Assembly: GCF_032193805.1 (NCBI RefSeq)
Contig: NZ_JAVBIK010000001.1
Span: forward strand, 124,001-188,000
Length of the DNA: 64,000 nt
From: Rhodoferax potami
GTDB taxonomy: Bacteria; Pseudomonadota; Gammaproteobacteria; Burkholderiales; Burkholderiaceae_C
Reading direction: 5' to 3'
Below, piece by piece: positions 26,598-34,575 of the stretch. The notes below the pieces were generated by a model. The model saw nothing but the letters and a program-made list of their open reading frames with translations, was not told where the DNA came from and searched no databases. Each line of letters starts with the position of its first letter. Positions within the stretch are counted from its first letter, which is position 1. The translations under genes were made by a program, and so were the position numbers.

Positions 26598-29009
26598 CTA
26601 GCTCGACTGTTTGAACGCCATGACCGCCTGGTTGCGCAAGGTGCGCAGCAAGGCCAGTTCTTTTTCGTCCAGCTCCAGCGCGCCGTACTGCAGTTTGTCG
26701 GCATAAATCAGCCCGAAAGGCGCCCCTTTGATCTGCAGCGGCAACAACAAAAAGGCCGGCGCGTTCAAACCTTGGCGGTACCAAAGCGGCAGGCGCTGAG
26801 CAATGCGCAGTTCGGTGGCGTCGCTGATCATGGTGTCTGCCCCCTTCGCACACACCACGCCAAACAAATCGGGGCTCGTGGCCCGGAGATGGGTTTTGAA
26901 ACCTTTGATATGCGCCTCGACGCCATGCCCCAGGCCGAAACGGGCGGTCATCATTTCGGTACGGGCATCGCGCATGCAAAAAATCACCCGATCGAAACCC
27001 AAGGCGCGGAACATGGTCTCCAAAATCATGCGCAGGATATCGGTGAGCTTGGAGTCCTCCACCATCGCGTCCGTGATGTCTTGAATACCTGCCGACAAAA
27101 GGCTCACCACCTCGGCCCTGGGCATGACGGGCGCTTGGACAGGGGGCATGCTGATCCGGACAGTGGGCGTGGCCTGCAAAGCGAGCCCCCCTAAAGAATC
27201 TTCGGTCGTCGCAGGCGCGTCCGGCGCGGTACCCAGCGCATCGGCAGGCAGCTGTAAAAGTTTGGCCGCGACGGACCCCGGCACCACATGGATATCCATC
27301 GCGTGCACCAGATCCACCAACTTGTTGCGAGCCTTGGCAGTCGCCTCCTGCAGCTGCGGGAGGCTGCCACCCAGCACAGGGGCGTATCTCTTGAGTACCG
27401 TCGCAACCCTGGGTGCTACGTCGTTGGCTTCAGCCTCCAGCAAAACGTCAGCAATCTCGTTGGATGCCATCGCAATCCAGCGGACCCGCTCGGCCGGGTC
27501 GACCGGTAGCATGGCAGGCGGTGTCCCGGCAGGTTTGCGCATGCAACGCTGGATACCGGCGGGCAAGCCCCAGCTTTTGGCGATCCCGATGCCGAGGTCT
27601 TCATAGCTCAGCCCCAGCACACTCACGGCGGCTGGCGTTTCGGTCTGCATCTCGCGGCTGCCGCAGGTCAAGGTGCGGATGTTCGCCACCTCTTCCGGAA
27701 AATAAAACTGGGCCAGCAAGCGCCCCAGGTTCTGAAACATCGAGCCGATAAACGCCTCTTCGCTCCCACGGGCGATAGGGCTGAGCTCGCCACCAATCGC
27801 ACCAGCCATCAAAGACCGCAAAAACTCCTCTTTGAGCAGCGCTGCGTGGGCCTTGTCTTGCATGTGCTCCAGCAACACCAGGCTCAAAGCCATGTTGCGG
27901 ATGCCGTTAAACCCCACCAAATGCACCGCACGTGACACCGTGCTGATACTTCCACTCCGGGCAAAGTGGGCACTGTTGACGAGCCGCAGCAGCTTGTTGG
28001 TCAAGGCCACGTCTTTGAGGATCTCGTTGGTAACGCTGCTAACACTTTCTTTTTCAGAAAGGGCCATGCTCTGGATGCGGGAGATCGAGTCCGACAAGGC
28101 CGGAAAATCACTCTTGTGCCGCATCCGGCGCAACAAAAACTCCAAGGTCGCGTCTGCGCCCGTGGCCTGCTCGGCCGCCGGCGCCTTGAGTGAATCGGTC
28201 CACTCCACCAGCTCGCTGCGAAACAAGCTGGCACTCGCAAAACGCTGCTGGGCATCGAGCGCCAGCGCCCGCTGCACGATGGCACGCAACCGGTCGTCCA
28301 CACCGGCAGGCACCGACGCCGGCAACACCAGTTGCTCGTGGGTGACGCGGTAAATGGCGCTGTACACATCCGATTCCGCCAGCAAGCGCCGGCCGGTCAA
28401 CATCTCGGCCAACACCAGGCCGGCCGAAAAAATGTCCATGGCCGGGCTGGGTGCAGCTCCGCTGGCCAACTCAGGCGACAGGTAGCCAATGGTTCCCATC
28501 AAATCTTCTTCGGGGGCGGGGCTGCCGGCATCGCGCATGCGGGCGGCGATGCCAAAGTCCATGATCAGCGCCCTGCCCTCGGTATCCAGCACGATGTTGG
28601 AAGGCTTCAGGTCCCGATGGATAACCCCGGCTGCGTGGGCCGCGGCCACTGCCGACAACACATCGGCCATGACCGCCACCGCCTGGCTGGCCGGCATCGC
28701 GCCATGCCGCTGGAGATGCTGGTCCAGGGGGAGCCCCGCCACGTACTTGAAGACCAGGTAAGGCCGGGTTTCGTGGATGTCCGCCTCATACACCGGAACA
28801 ATCTGGGGATGGGTCACACGGCCCACACTGCGCGCCTCTTCCAGCCAGCGGCTCACAGCCTGTCCGTCGGCAGTACCGGCGGGCCGCAAGAGCTTCAGCG
28901 CAACATCCCTCTCCAGCCGCGGGTCGAACGCCAGCCACACGGTGCTTTGTCCGCCTTCCCCGAGGATTTTGACAAGTTGAAATCGACCAACGTAATCATT
29001 TGCTTTCAA
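26598..29009 (-). CDS. Ser/Thr protein kinase-HDOD-GAF fusion
   Basis: 803 aa. An N-terminal Hanks-type kinase (about 8-275) has a glycine loop GEGGQSTVW, K39, HRDLKPSN (131-138) and DFG (151-153), so it looks catalytically complete. An HDOD domain follows (about 285-500: LKDVALTNKLLRLVNSAHF, AVHLVGFNGIRNMALSLVL, GSMFQNLGRLLAQFYFPEE). The C-terminal part (about 640-800) is GAF-like (TDILRMILETMFRALGFDRV, LPLQIKGAPFGLIYADK). No transmembrane segment, so it is cytoplasmic. It starts 26 bp after the EAL gene on the same strand, which suggests a signalling operon joining phosphorylation with cyclic-di-GMP turnover; the partners are unknown. Confidence 0.9.
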   Translation of the reverse strand: MKANDYVGRFQLVKILGEGGQSTVWLAFDPRLERDVALKLLRPAGTADGQAVSRWLEEARSVGRVTHPQIVPVYEADIHETRPYLVFKYVAGLPLDQHLQRHGAMPASQAVAVMADVLSAVAAAHAAGVIHRDLKPSNIVLDTEGRALIMDFGIAARMRDAGSPAPEEDLMGTIGYLSPELASGAAPSPAMDIFSAGLVLAEMLTGRRLLAESDVYSAIYRVTHEQLVLPASVPAGVDDRLRAIVQRALALDAQQRFASASLFRSELVEWTDSLKAPAAEQATGADATLEFLLRRMRHKSDFPALSDSISRIQSMALSEKESVSSVTNEILKDVALTNKLLRLVNSAHFARSGSISTVSRAVHLVGFNGIRNMALSLVLLEHMQDKAHAALLKEEFLRSLMAGAIGGELSPIARGSEEAFIGSMFQNLGRLLAQFYFPEEVANIRTLTCGSREMQTETPAAVSVLGLSYEDLGIGIAKSWGLPAGIQRCMRKPAGTPPAMLPVDPAERVRWIAMASNEIADVLLEAEANDVAPRVATVLKRYAPVLGGSLPQLQEATAKARNKLVDLVHAMDIHVVPGSVAAKLLQLPADALGTAPDAPATTEDSLGGLALQATPTVRISMPPVQAPVMPRAEVVSLLSAGIQDITDAMVEDSKLTDILRMILETMFRALGFDRVIFCMRDARTEMMTARFGLGHGVEAHIKGFKTHLRATSPDLFGVVCAKGADTMISDATELRIAQRLPLWYRQGLNAPAFLLLPLQIKGAPFGLIYADKLQYGALELDEKELALLRTLRNQAVMAFKQSS

Positions 29010-29035
29010 GACTCAGCCCTTTGCATGGTGTTTTT

Positions 29036-30368
29036 TTAGCTGGAGCGGTACTTCCCTGCATAGGTCTCAAAGTCCACCAACGACAAGGGGCGGCTGAACA
29101 GGTAGCCCTGAAAAAACCGGCAGTGGTTTTCCAGGAGGAAATCCCTTTGACCGGAGGTCTCCACCCCTTCTGCAATCACCGACAAGCCCAAGCTCTCGCC
29201 CAATTGCAACACAGTCCGTGCAATCGCCGCATCACTCGGGTCGGTGAGCACGTCGCGCACAAAGGTCTGGTCGATTTTCAACTGATCGAGCGGGAGTTTC
29301 TTCAAATATCCGAGCGATGAAAAGCCGGTACCAAAATCATCCAAGGCGCACCCCACGCCCAAGGCGCGCAGTTGCTGCATTTTCTGGACGATATCGTTCA
29401 TGTCGTGAATCAGGGTGCTCTCCGTCAGCTCGAGCTTGAGGCGCGAAGGGTTCAGGCCGAACTCATGGACCACTGCTGCCACCTGATCCACAAAGTCCGC
29501 CTGTAAAAATTGCCGCGCACTGACATTGACCGACAAAGTCAGCCGCGCCAAAGCAGGCACCTGCAACCAATGGGCCAAGGTCTGCCCTGCGGTTGACAAC
29601 ACCCATGCACCCACAGGCAATATTTGCCCCGATTGCTCTGCCACCGGAATAAAGTCCGCCGGAGAAACCAGCCCAAACTTGGGGTGCCGCCAGCGCAGCA
29701 AAGCCTCGGCCCCGATGACACTGCCATCCGCCTGCACTTGGGGCTGGTACAGCAAAAAAAAACTCACCGCGCGACAAGCCCTGGTCAATATCCCGCTCCA
29801 GCGAGTTGGCGGGCATTCCTTCGCTGAGCATGATGTGCACGAGAGCAATCAAACCCATCATGGCAGTCGCGGTATTGATCCAAGCGCCAACCAGGCGAAT
29901 CGGCGGGGGAATGAAGAGCTCGGAGGAATGGGGCCAGTTGGAGCTGGCGAACACCACAAAAGATGCCATCAGGACGGCAACGGTGCTCCAACGCAAAAGG
30001 GGCGACTCGTTGCGGAACACCAGCATGCTGGCCAGTGTCAAAACCAAAAAGTAAAGGTGAGAGGTCCTCGGCGACACCCCATCGTGCCCGTCAAAAAACA
30101 TGGCGAACAAGCAGAGCGTGACGTAACCAATCACCAGCACCAATGCCCACGCGAGCCGGGTGCGCTGGTGACGAGTAAGCCAAGCCACCGCTCCCGCAGT
30201 GATCAACAGCGCAAGCTCCAAGCCCACAAGGTCCCAGCGACCCATGAGCGAAAACACCAGCGACCAGGCACTGCCCAGCCCTGCCAACAGGGCCACACAG
30301 ACCCACAACAGACTCACCACCCGTCGTTGGTGTACCTTTTTAAAAAGCGCAGATTGTTGGACGTTCAT
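29036..30368 (-). pseudogene. Membrane EAL-domain phosphodiesterase, frameshift in T9 run
   Basis: From ATG 30368 (MNVQQSALFKKVHQRR) the first ~185 residues contain about five or six hydrophobic segments, then DIDQGLSRGEF. In this frame the protein continues wrongly after FFF. The EAL domain is read in the neighbouring frame: LLYQPQVQADGSVIGAEALLRW, ELTES, DDFGTGFSSLGYLKKLPLDQLKID and IAEGVET, ending at 29036. Removing one base from the T9 run (plus-strand A9, 29754-29762) joins the parts into a protein of about 443 aa reading GEFFLLYQPQV, the usual start of an EAL domain. Catalytic EAL, DDFG and K residues are intact, so the restored protein should cleave c-di-GMP. No GGDEF domain is present. 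Confidence 0.88.
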
Positions 30369-30510
30369 CACACACTCCCGTTGCCCCACCGGCGCGCTAT
30401 CGACCCGCGAGGCCTCGCTTTTGGTTTTTACGGACGCTTCTCTCGGGTTGACGATGGCATAGGCCGTGCACCACGTCAAGGCATGGGGCCCTGGGTAGTG
30501 GTAAACCCCT

Positions 30511-30771
30511 CTACAAACCCGGTTGGGTTTTGAGTTGCCCTCTTAGCTCGTCTCTGGCGTTAGGGGTCATGCGCTGGGTGCCCACGGGGGCGACCGGCGG
30601 TGTTTGCTGCAAAGCCGCTCTGAGTGTTTCGCGCTTGTTTGCCCGGCTTTGCACCGGGGGCTTGGATTCCTGCAGGGGCTGCGCCGCTGGGTTTGCAGCT
30701 GGAATTTGCGCCACGGCGGCGCCGGACACGCACCCTGCCAACGCCATCAGCCAAACAATCCGACGCACCAT
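30511..30771 (-). CDS. Small secreted protein, hypothetical
   Basis: 86 aa with a clear signal peptide (MVRRIVWLMALAGCVSGAAVAQ, cut after AVA-Q or nearby). The mature part is short, Pro/Gln/Ala-rich, ending RDELRGQLKTQPGL, with no recognised domain. It lies between ompR (divergent, 166 bp away) and the EAL gene (142 bp downstream). Function unknown; the coding call rests on the signal peptide and reading-frame quality. Confidence 0.6.
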   Translation of the reverse strand: MVRRIVWLMALAGCVSGAAVAQIPAANPAAQPLQESKPPVQSRANKRETLRAALQQTPPVAPVGTQRMTPNARDELRGQLKTQPGL

Positions 30772-30937
30772 GAACTCAGCCTCCGTCTCTAGAAGATTCC
30801 GATGGTGGCCTGAGCCCCAGCGGAAATACGTGAGAATCCGTCCTTATTTGTAACACGGTGTCAAAGACGGCCGCATCTGCGCGGTTTTCCAAAAAGTCAA
30901 CGCGCAAAATCTGCTCTGTTACAAATTTGAGGACGTC

Positions 30938-31672
30938 ATGCAAACCCAAACCAACCGACCCAACAAAATCCTGGTGGTGGACGACGATGCCCGTATCCGT
31001 GACCTGTTGCGCCGCTACTTAACGCAAGAAGGCTTCGAAGTGCTGACCGCCGAAGACGGCAAGGCCTTGACGCGGGTCATGCTGCGGGAAACAGCAGACC
31101 TGATCGTGTTGGACCTGATGATGCCCGGCGAGGACGGCTTGTCCATCTGCCGGCGCCTGCGCGCGGCCAATGACCAGACACCGGTGATCATGCTCACCGC
31201 CAAAGGCGAAGATATCGACCGGATTGTGGGTCTTGAAGTCGGTGCAGATGACTACCTTGGCAAGCCATTCAACCCGCGTGAGTTGTTGGCCCGCATCCAT
31301 GCGGTGCTGCGCCGCCGGCCTGCCCAAGAGGCGCCGGGTGCACCCTCGAGTGACAACGAGATCGTTCGCTTCGGCCTGTTTGTGTTTGACTTGGGCGCCC
31401 GCACCCTGAAAAAAGTCGACCAGGAAATCATGCTTACCACCGGCGAATTCGCCATGCTCAAGGCCTTGGTGCGGCATCCGCGCATCCCGCTCTCGCGGGA
31501 AAAGCTGGCCCAGCTGTCACGGGGGCGCGAGTTTGAGCCCTTTGACCGTAGCCTCGATGTGCAAGTGTCCCGCCTGCGTAAATTGCTGGAAAACGACCCC
31601 TCCACCCCCCGTTTCATCCAAACTGTGTGGGGCGTGGGCTATGTCTTTGTGCCGGAAGAAACCACGACCTAA
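30938..31672 (+). CDS. ompR: Two-component response regulator OmpR
   Basis: 244 aa. Receiver domain (about 10-125) with acidic pair VDDDAR, phosphoacceptor D in IVLDLMMPGEDG, and K in LGKPFNPREL. The C-terminal winged helix (about 145-240) is OmpR/PhoB type with LTTGEFAMLKAL, SREKLAQL, SRGREFEPFDRSLDVQVSRL and WGVGYVF. The GREFEPFDRSLD segment is the OmpR-subfamily signature. Pairs with the EnvZ-like kinase that follows; together they usually sense osmotic or envelope conditions and control porins. The 166-bp upstream gap should hold the promoter. Confidence 0.94.
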   Translation: MQTQTNRPNKILVVDDDARIRDLLRRYLTQEGFEVLTAEDGKALTRVMLRETADLIVLDLMMPGEDGLSICRRLRAANDQTPVIMLTAKGEDIDRIVGLEVGADDYLGKPFNPRELLARIHAVLRRRPAQEAPGAPSSDNEIVRFGLFVFDLGARTLKKVDQEIMLTTGEFAMLKALVRHPRIPLSREKLAQLSRGREFEPFDRSLDVQVSRLRKLLENDPSTPRFIQTVWGVGYVFVPEETTT

Positions 31673-31698
31673 CGGCCCCACCACCCCGGAACCCCGCT

Positions 31699-33108
31699 TT
31701 GCAATCCACCCAGATCCCCGACTTTGATGCAAGTGCCCCCGCTGAGCTGGGGGAAACACCGTCCAGCGGTTGGCGCAAGCCTTTCTCGTCGGTCAGTCTG
31801 TTCTGGCGTACGTTTTTCCTGCTGTCGATTTTGCTGATCGGCAGCATCCTCGCGTGGTTGCAGACCCTGCGCTCGCTGGAGTTTGAGCCCCGGGCCGTGC
31901 AGACTGCGCAGCTGTTGGCGTCGCAAGTGAACCTGAGCCGGGCAGCGCTGGTCTATGCGGATGGGATCGCCCGTATCTCCCTCATCAAGACCATGAAGGA
32001 TGAAGAGGGCTTGCGGATCGTGCCCCGCGAGGCCACTGACAGCTTTGAGTCGCGGGACAACGACGCCTTCAGCCGCCGCGTGATCGCGGAACTGGGCAGC
32101 CGCTTGGGCCAAGGCACCATCGTGGCCAGCCGCATGAACGGGCAGCCCGGGTTATGGGTGAGCTTTGTGATCGATGGTGATGACTATTGGCTGCAAACCG
32201 ACCAGACCAAGTTCAACCCCGCGGGTGGCACCACCTGGCTGATCTGGCTCGGCGTCGCAGCTGTGCTGTCGCTCGCCGGTGCGGCTCTGATTGCAGGCCT
32301 GATCAACCGGCCTCTCAAGGAACTCTCTTTTGCGGCCAGCCGCATGCGGGATGGGGACTTTGAAGCCAGTCAGCTCGACGAGCATGTCAACACCAGCGAA
32401 ATCCGCGAGGTCAACATCGGCTTCAACCGCATGGCCCAGAAACTCGCCAAGATCGAACAAGACCGCGCCCTGATGCTCGCAGGCATCTCCCATGACCTGC
32501 GCACTCCGCTGGCCCGCTTGCGCCTCGAGACCGAGATGAGCGTGAGCAACCTCGAGGCCCGCGCCCACATGGCATCGGACATCACCCAGCTCGACGCCAT
32601 CATTGACAAATTTTTGGACTACGCGCGGCCTGACCGGGTGAAGCTGACCCCTGTCGTATTGGGCGATGTCATCGACAGCTGCATCTACTCGATGCGCAAG
32701 CTCCCGGACGTCAAAATCGAGGTCGACCTTGAAGAGGACTTGCTCGTCTTGGCCGACGAGGTTGAGCTCGGCCGCGTCATTACCAACCTGCTGGAAAACG
32801 CACGGCGCTACGGCAAATCGGTGAACACCGGCATCGCCGATATCCGTATCTCAGCCTTGTCGCGGGACAAATGGGTGCTGATGAAAGTGCGGGACCGCGG
32901 CATCGGCGTTGCACCTTCGCAGCTGTACCAGCTCACCCAGCCGTTTTTTCGCGGCGAGGCAGCGCGCACTGCCGCCAACGGGGCAGGCTTGGGGTTGGCG
33001 ATTGTCGAGAAAACCATGCAGCGCATGGGCGGCACCTTTCAACTGGCCAACTCCAATACGGGCGGCCTCTCTGCCCATTTGCGCCTGCAGCGCGCGACCC
33101 GCTTTTAG
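31699..33108 (+). CDS. envZ: EnvZ-like sensor histidine kinase
   Basis: About 469 aa. Two transmembrane segments (FFLLSILLIGSILAWLQ and TTWLIWLGVAAVLSLAGAALI) enclose a periplasmic sensor of ~130 residues. HAMP follows, then the H-box SHDLRTPLARLRLE with phospho-His, N-box NLLENARRY, G1 DRGIGV and G2 GAGLGLAIV. The frame opens at GTG 31627 inside ompR. I prefer TTG 31699, 27 bp after the ompR stop with GGAA seven bases upstream, but no ATG exists near the start, so it is uncertain. Forms an operon with ompR. Confidence 0.9.
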   Translation: MQSTQIPDFDASAPAELGETPSSGWRKPFSSVSLFWRTFFLLSILLIGSILAWLQTLRSLEFEPRAVQTAQLLASQVNLSRAALVYADGIARISLIKTMKDEEGLRIVPREATDSFESRDNDAFSRRVIAELGSRLGQGTIVASRMNGQPGLWVSFVIDGDDYWLQTDQTKFNPAGGTTWLIWLGVAAVLSLAGAALIAGLINRPLKELSFAASRMRDGDFEASQLDEHVNTSEIREVNIGFNRMAQKLAKIEQDRALMLAGISHDLRTPLARLRLETEMSVSNLEARAHMASDITQLDAIIDKFLDYARPDRVKLTPVVLGDVIDSCIYSMRKLPDVKIEVDLEEDLLVLADEVELGRVITNLLENARRYGKSVNTGIADIRISALSRDKWVLMKVRDRGIGVAPSQLYQLTQPFFRGEAARTAANGAGLGLAIVEKTMQRMGGTFQLANSNTGGLSAHLRLQRATRF

Positions 33109-33125
33109 CCCGGGTAGCGCCTTGC

Positions 33126-33605
33126 TCAGGACTTGCTGAGTAGCACTACCGCGCGGGCTTCCATCGCACGGCCTTCGCCAACAGGACCCATTTTTTCGGC
33201 CGTTTTGGCTTTGACGTTGACGCACCCGATATCGAGCGCTAGCACTTCAGCAATCCGCGCGCGCATCGCTTGTATATGGGGCACGAGCTTGGGGGCTTGG
33301 GCGATCACGGTGCTGTCGAGGTTGATGATCTGGTACCCCAGCGCCCGCACATCGGCCGCCACCTTGGCCAGCAGCAAGGTGGAGTCTGCGCCCTTGTACT
33401 GCGCATCGGTATCGGGAAAGTGCGAGCCAATATCGCCCAAGGCGGCGGCGCCTAGCAAGGCATCGGTGATAGCGTGCAGCAAGGCGTCAGCATCGGAATG
33501 GCCTAGCAGGCCCTTGGTGTACGGAATCTCCACGCCCCCCAGAATGAGTTTGCGGCCTTCGACCAGTTGGTGGGTGTCCCAACCTTCACCGATGCGGATG
33601 TTCAT
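33126..33605 (-). CDS. ispF: 2-C-methyl-D-erythritol 2,4-cyclodiphosphate synthase
   Basis: 159 aa, full length. MEP isoprenoid pathway: converts CDP-ME-2-phosphate to the cyclic diphosphate. Visible are the zinc ligands in [11 protein letters not shown] and [35 protein letters not shown] (D and H), and the C-terminal [28 protein letters not shown]. Adjacent to ispD (67-bp gap with a dispersed repeat), same strand, the usual pairing. Confidence 0.97.
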   Translation of the reverse strand: MNIRIGEGWDTHQLVEGRKLILGGVEIPYTKGLLGHSDADALLHAITDALLGAAALGDIGSHFPDTDAQYKGADSTLLLAKVAADVRALGYQIINLDSTVIAQAPKLVPHIQAMRARIAEVLALDIGCVNVKAKTAEKMGPVGEGRAMEARAVVLLSKS

Positions 33606-33633
33606 GGTTTTGCTCTTTCGTAGTCAAAAGTGC

Positions 33634-33679
33634 CACTAGCGCAGGTGTAGATTGCGCTGGTAGCTATTATTTTTATAGT
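33634..33679 (+). repeat. Dispersed repeat copy between ispD and ispF
   Basis: CACTAGCGCAGGTGTAGATT, GCGCTGGTAGC, TATTATTTTTATAGTG. Family layout; its right end overlaps the last codons and stop of ispD (33673). Confidence 0.7.
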
Positions 33680-34467
33680 GGGTGCCCAGCGCGCGCAGCG
33701 AGTACCGCAGCGGCCAACGCGAAGTCTTGCGGGTAGGTCACTTTGAAATTTTGAGCGCTGCCGTCCACCAGGCGGGGAGATTGGCCCACCAACTCGAGGG
33801 CGCTGGCTTCGTCGGTCACAGCATCGCCAGCCGCCACATAGGCCGCTTGGAGCGCGCCGATGCGGAACATCTGCGGCGTTTGTGCCAGCCATTTGTCGCT
33901 CCGGTCCAGGGTGGCAGCCACCCGGCCGCCCTGCTCTTGTTTAAGGGTATCGGGCAGCTTCAGGGCCAAGAGGCCGCCCACCGGATCGTCCTTGCAGGCG
34001 TCAATCAGGCGATTCACATCCGCTGGGGTGATCAGGCAACGCGCGGCATCGTGCACCAGCACCCAATCCAGAGGCTGCGCCCCTTGTGCCAACAGGGCGG
34101 ATAGACCATTAAAAACGCTTGAGGCCCTTGTGGCACCTCCGCAGTTCGCTACAAAAACAGGAGCACCCTGCGGCTGTGGCGCAGTGTCAAAAAACGGGTC
34201 CCCGGCCGACACCACCACCTGAATGCCTGCCAAGCGGTCTACCGCCGCCAAGGCCTCTAGGGTGTGCAGCACCAAGGCCTGTTGACCCAACACGGTGTAT
34301 TGCTTGGGCCCCGCGGCTCCGGAGCGGCTGCCATTGCCCGCGCAGGGCACCAGAGCCCACAAACGGGGTGCCACCGCCACAAGCTCCGGGGTGGACGGGG
34401 ACTGCGGGCTGGCCTTGGAGGTCGGGTCGCTGTGCGGCGCGGGGGATATTGGCGTAGTGTGGGTCAT
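33673..34467 (-). CDS. ispD: 2-C-methyl-D-erythritol 4-phosphate cytidylyltransferase
   Basis: 264 aa from ATG 34467 (MTHTTPISPAPHS). MEP pathway step that joins CTP and MEP. The CTP-binding loop is LVPCAGNGSRSGAAGPKQY (most IspD have PAAGxGxRMG), and VLVHDAARCLIT, LKLPDTLKQ, AQTPQMFRIGAL and DEASALELVG are typical. The N-terminal ~35 residues are a Pro/Ser-rich extension before the domain. The open frame continues to 35583, but that is a shadow of mfd on the other strand. Confidence 0.95.
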   Translation of the reverse strand: MTHTTPISPAPHSDPTSKASPQSPSTPELVAVAPRLWALVPCAGNGSRSGAAGPKQYTVLGQQALVLHTLEALAAVDRLAGIQVVVSAGDPFFDTAPQPQGAPVFVANCGGATRASSVFNGLSALLAQGAQPLDWVLVHDAARCLITPADVNRLIDACKDDPVGGLLALKLPDTLKQEQGGRVAATLDRSDKWLAQTPQMFRIGALQAAYVAAGDAVTDEASALELVGQSPRLVDGSAQNFKVTYPQDFALAAAVLAARAGHPL

Positions 34468-34575
34468 GGTGCAGCCTGCCATTCTAAAATCACGGCTGTT
34501 GCGCGCAGCCCTGTCAGGGTGATCGTGCCCCGGCTGCCGTTTGGATGGCAGCCCTCTCCCGCACACTTTGGACCC

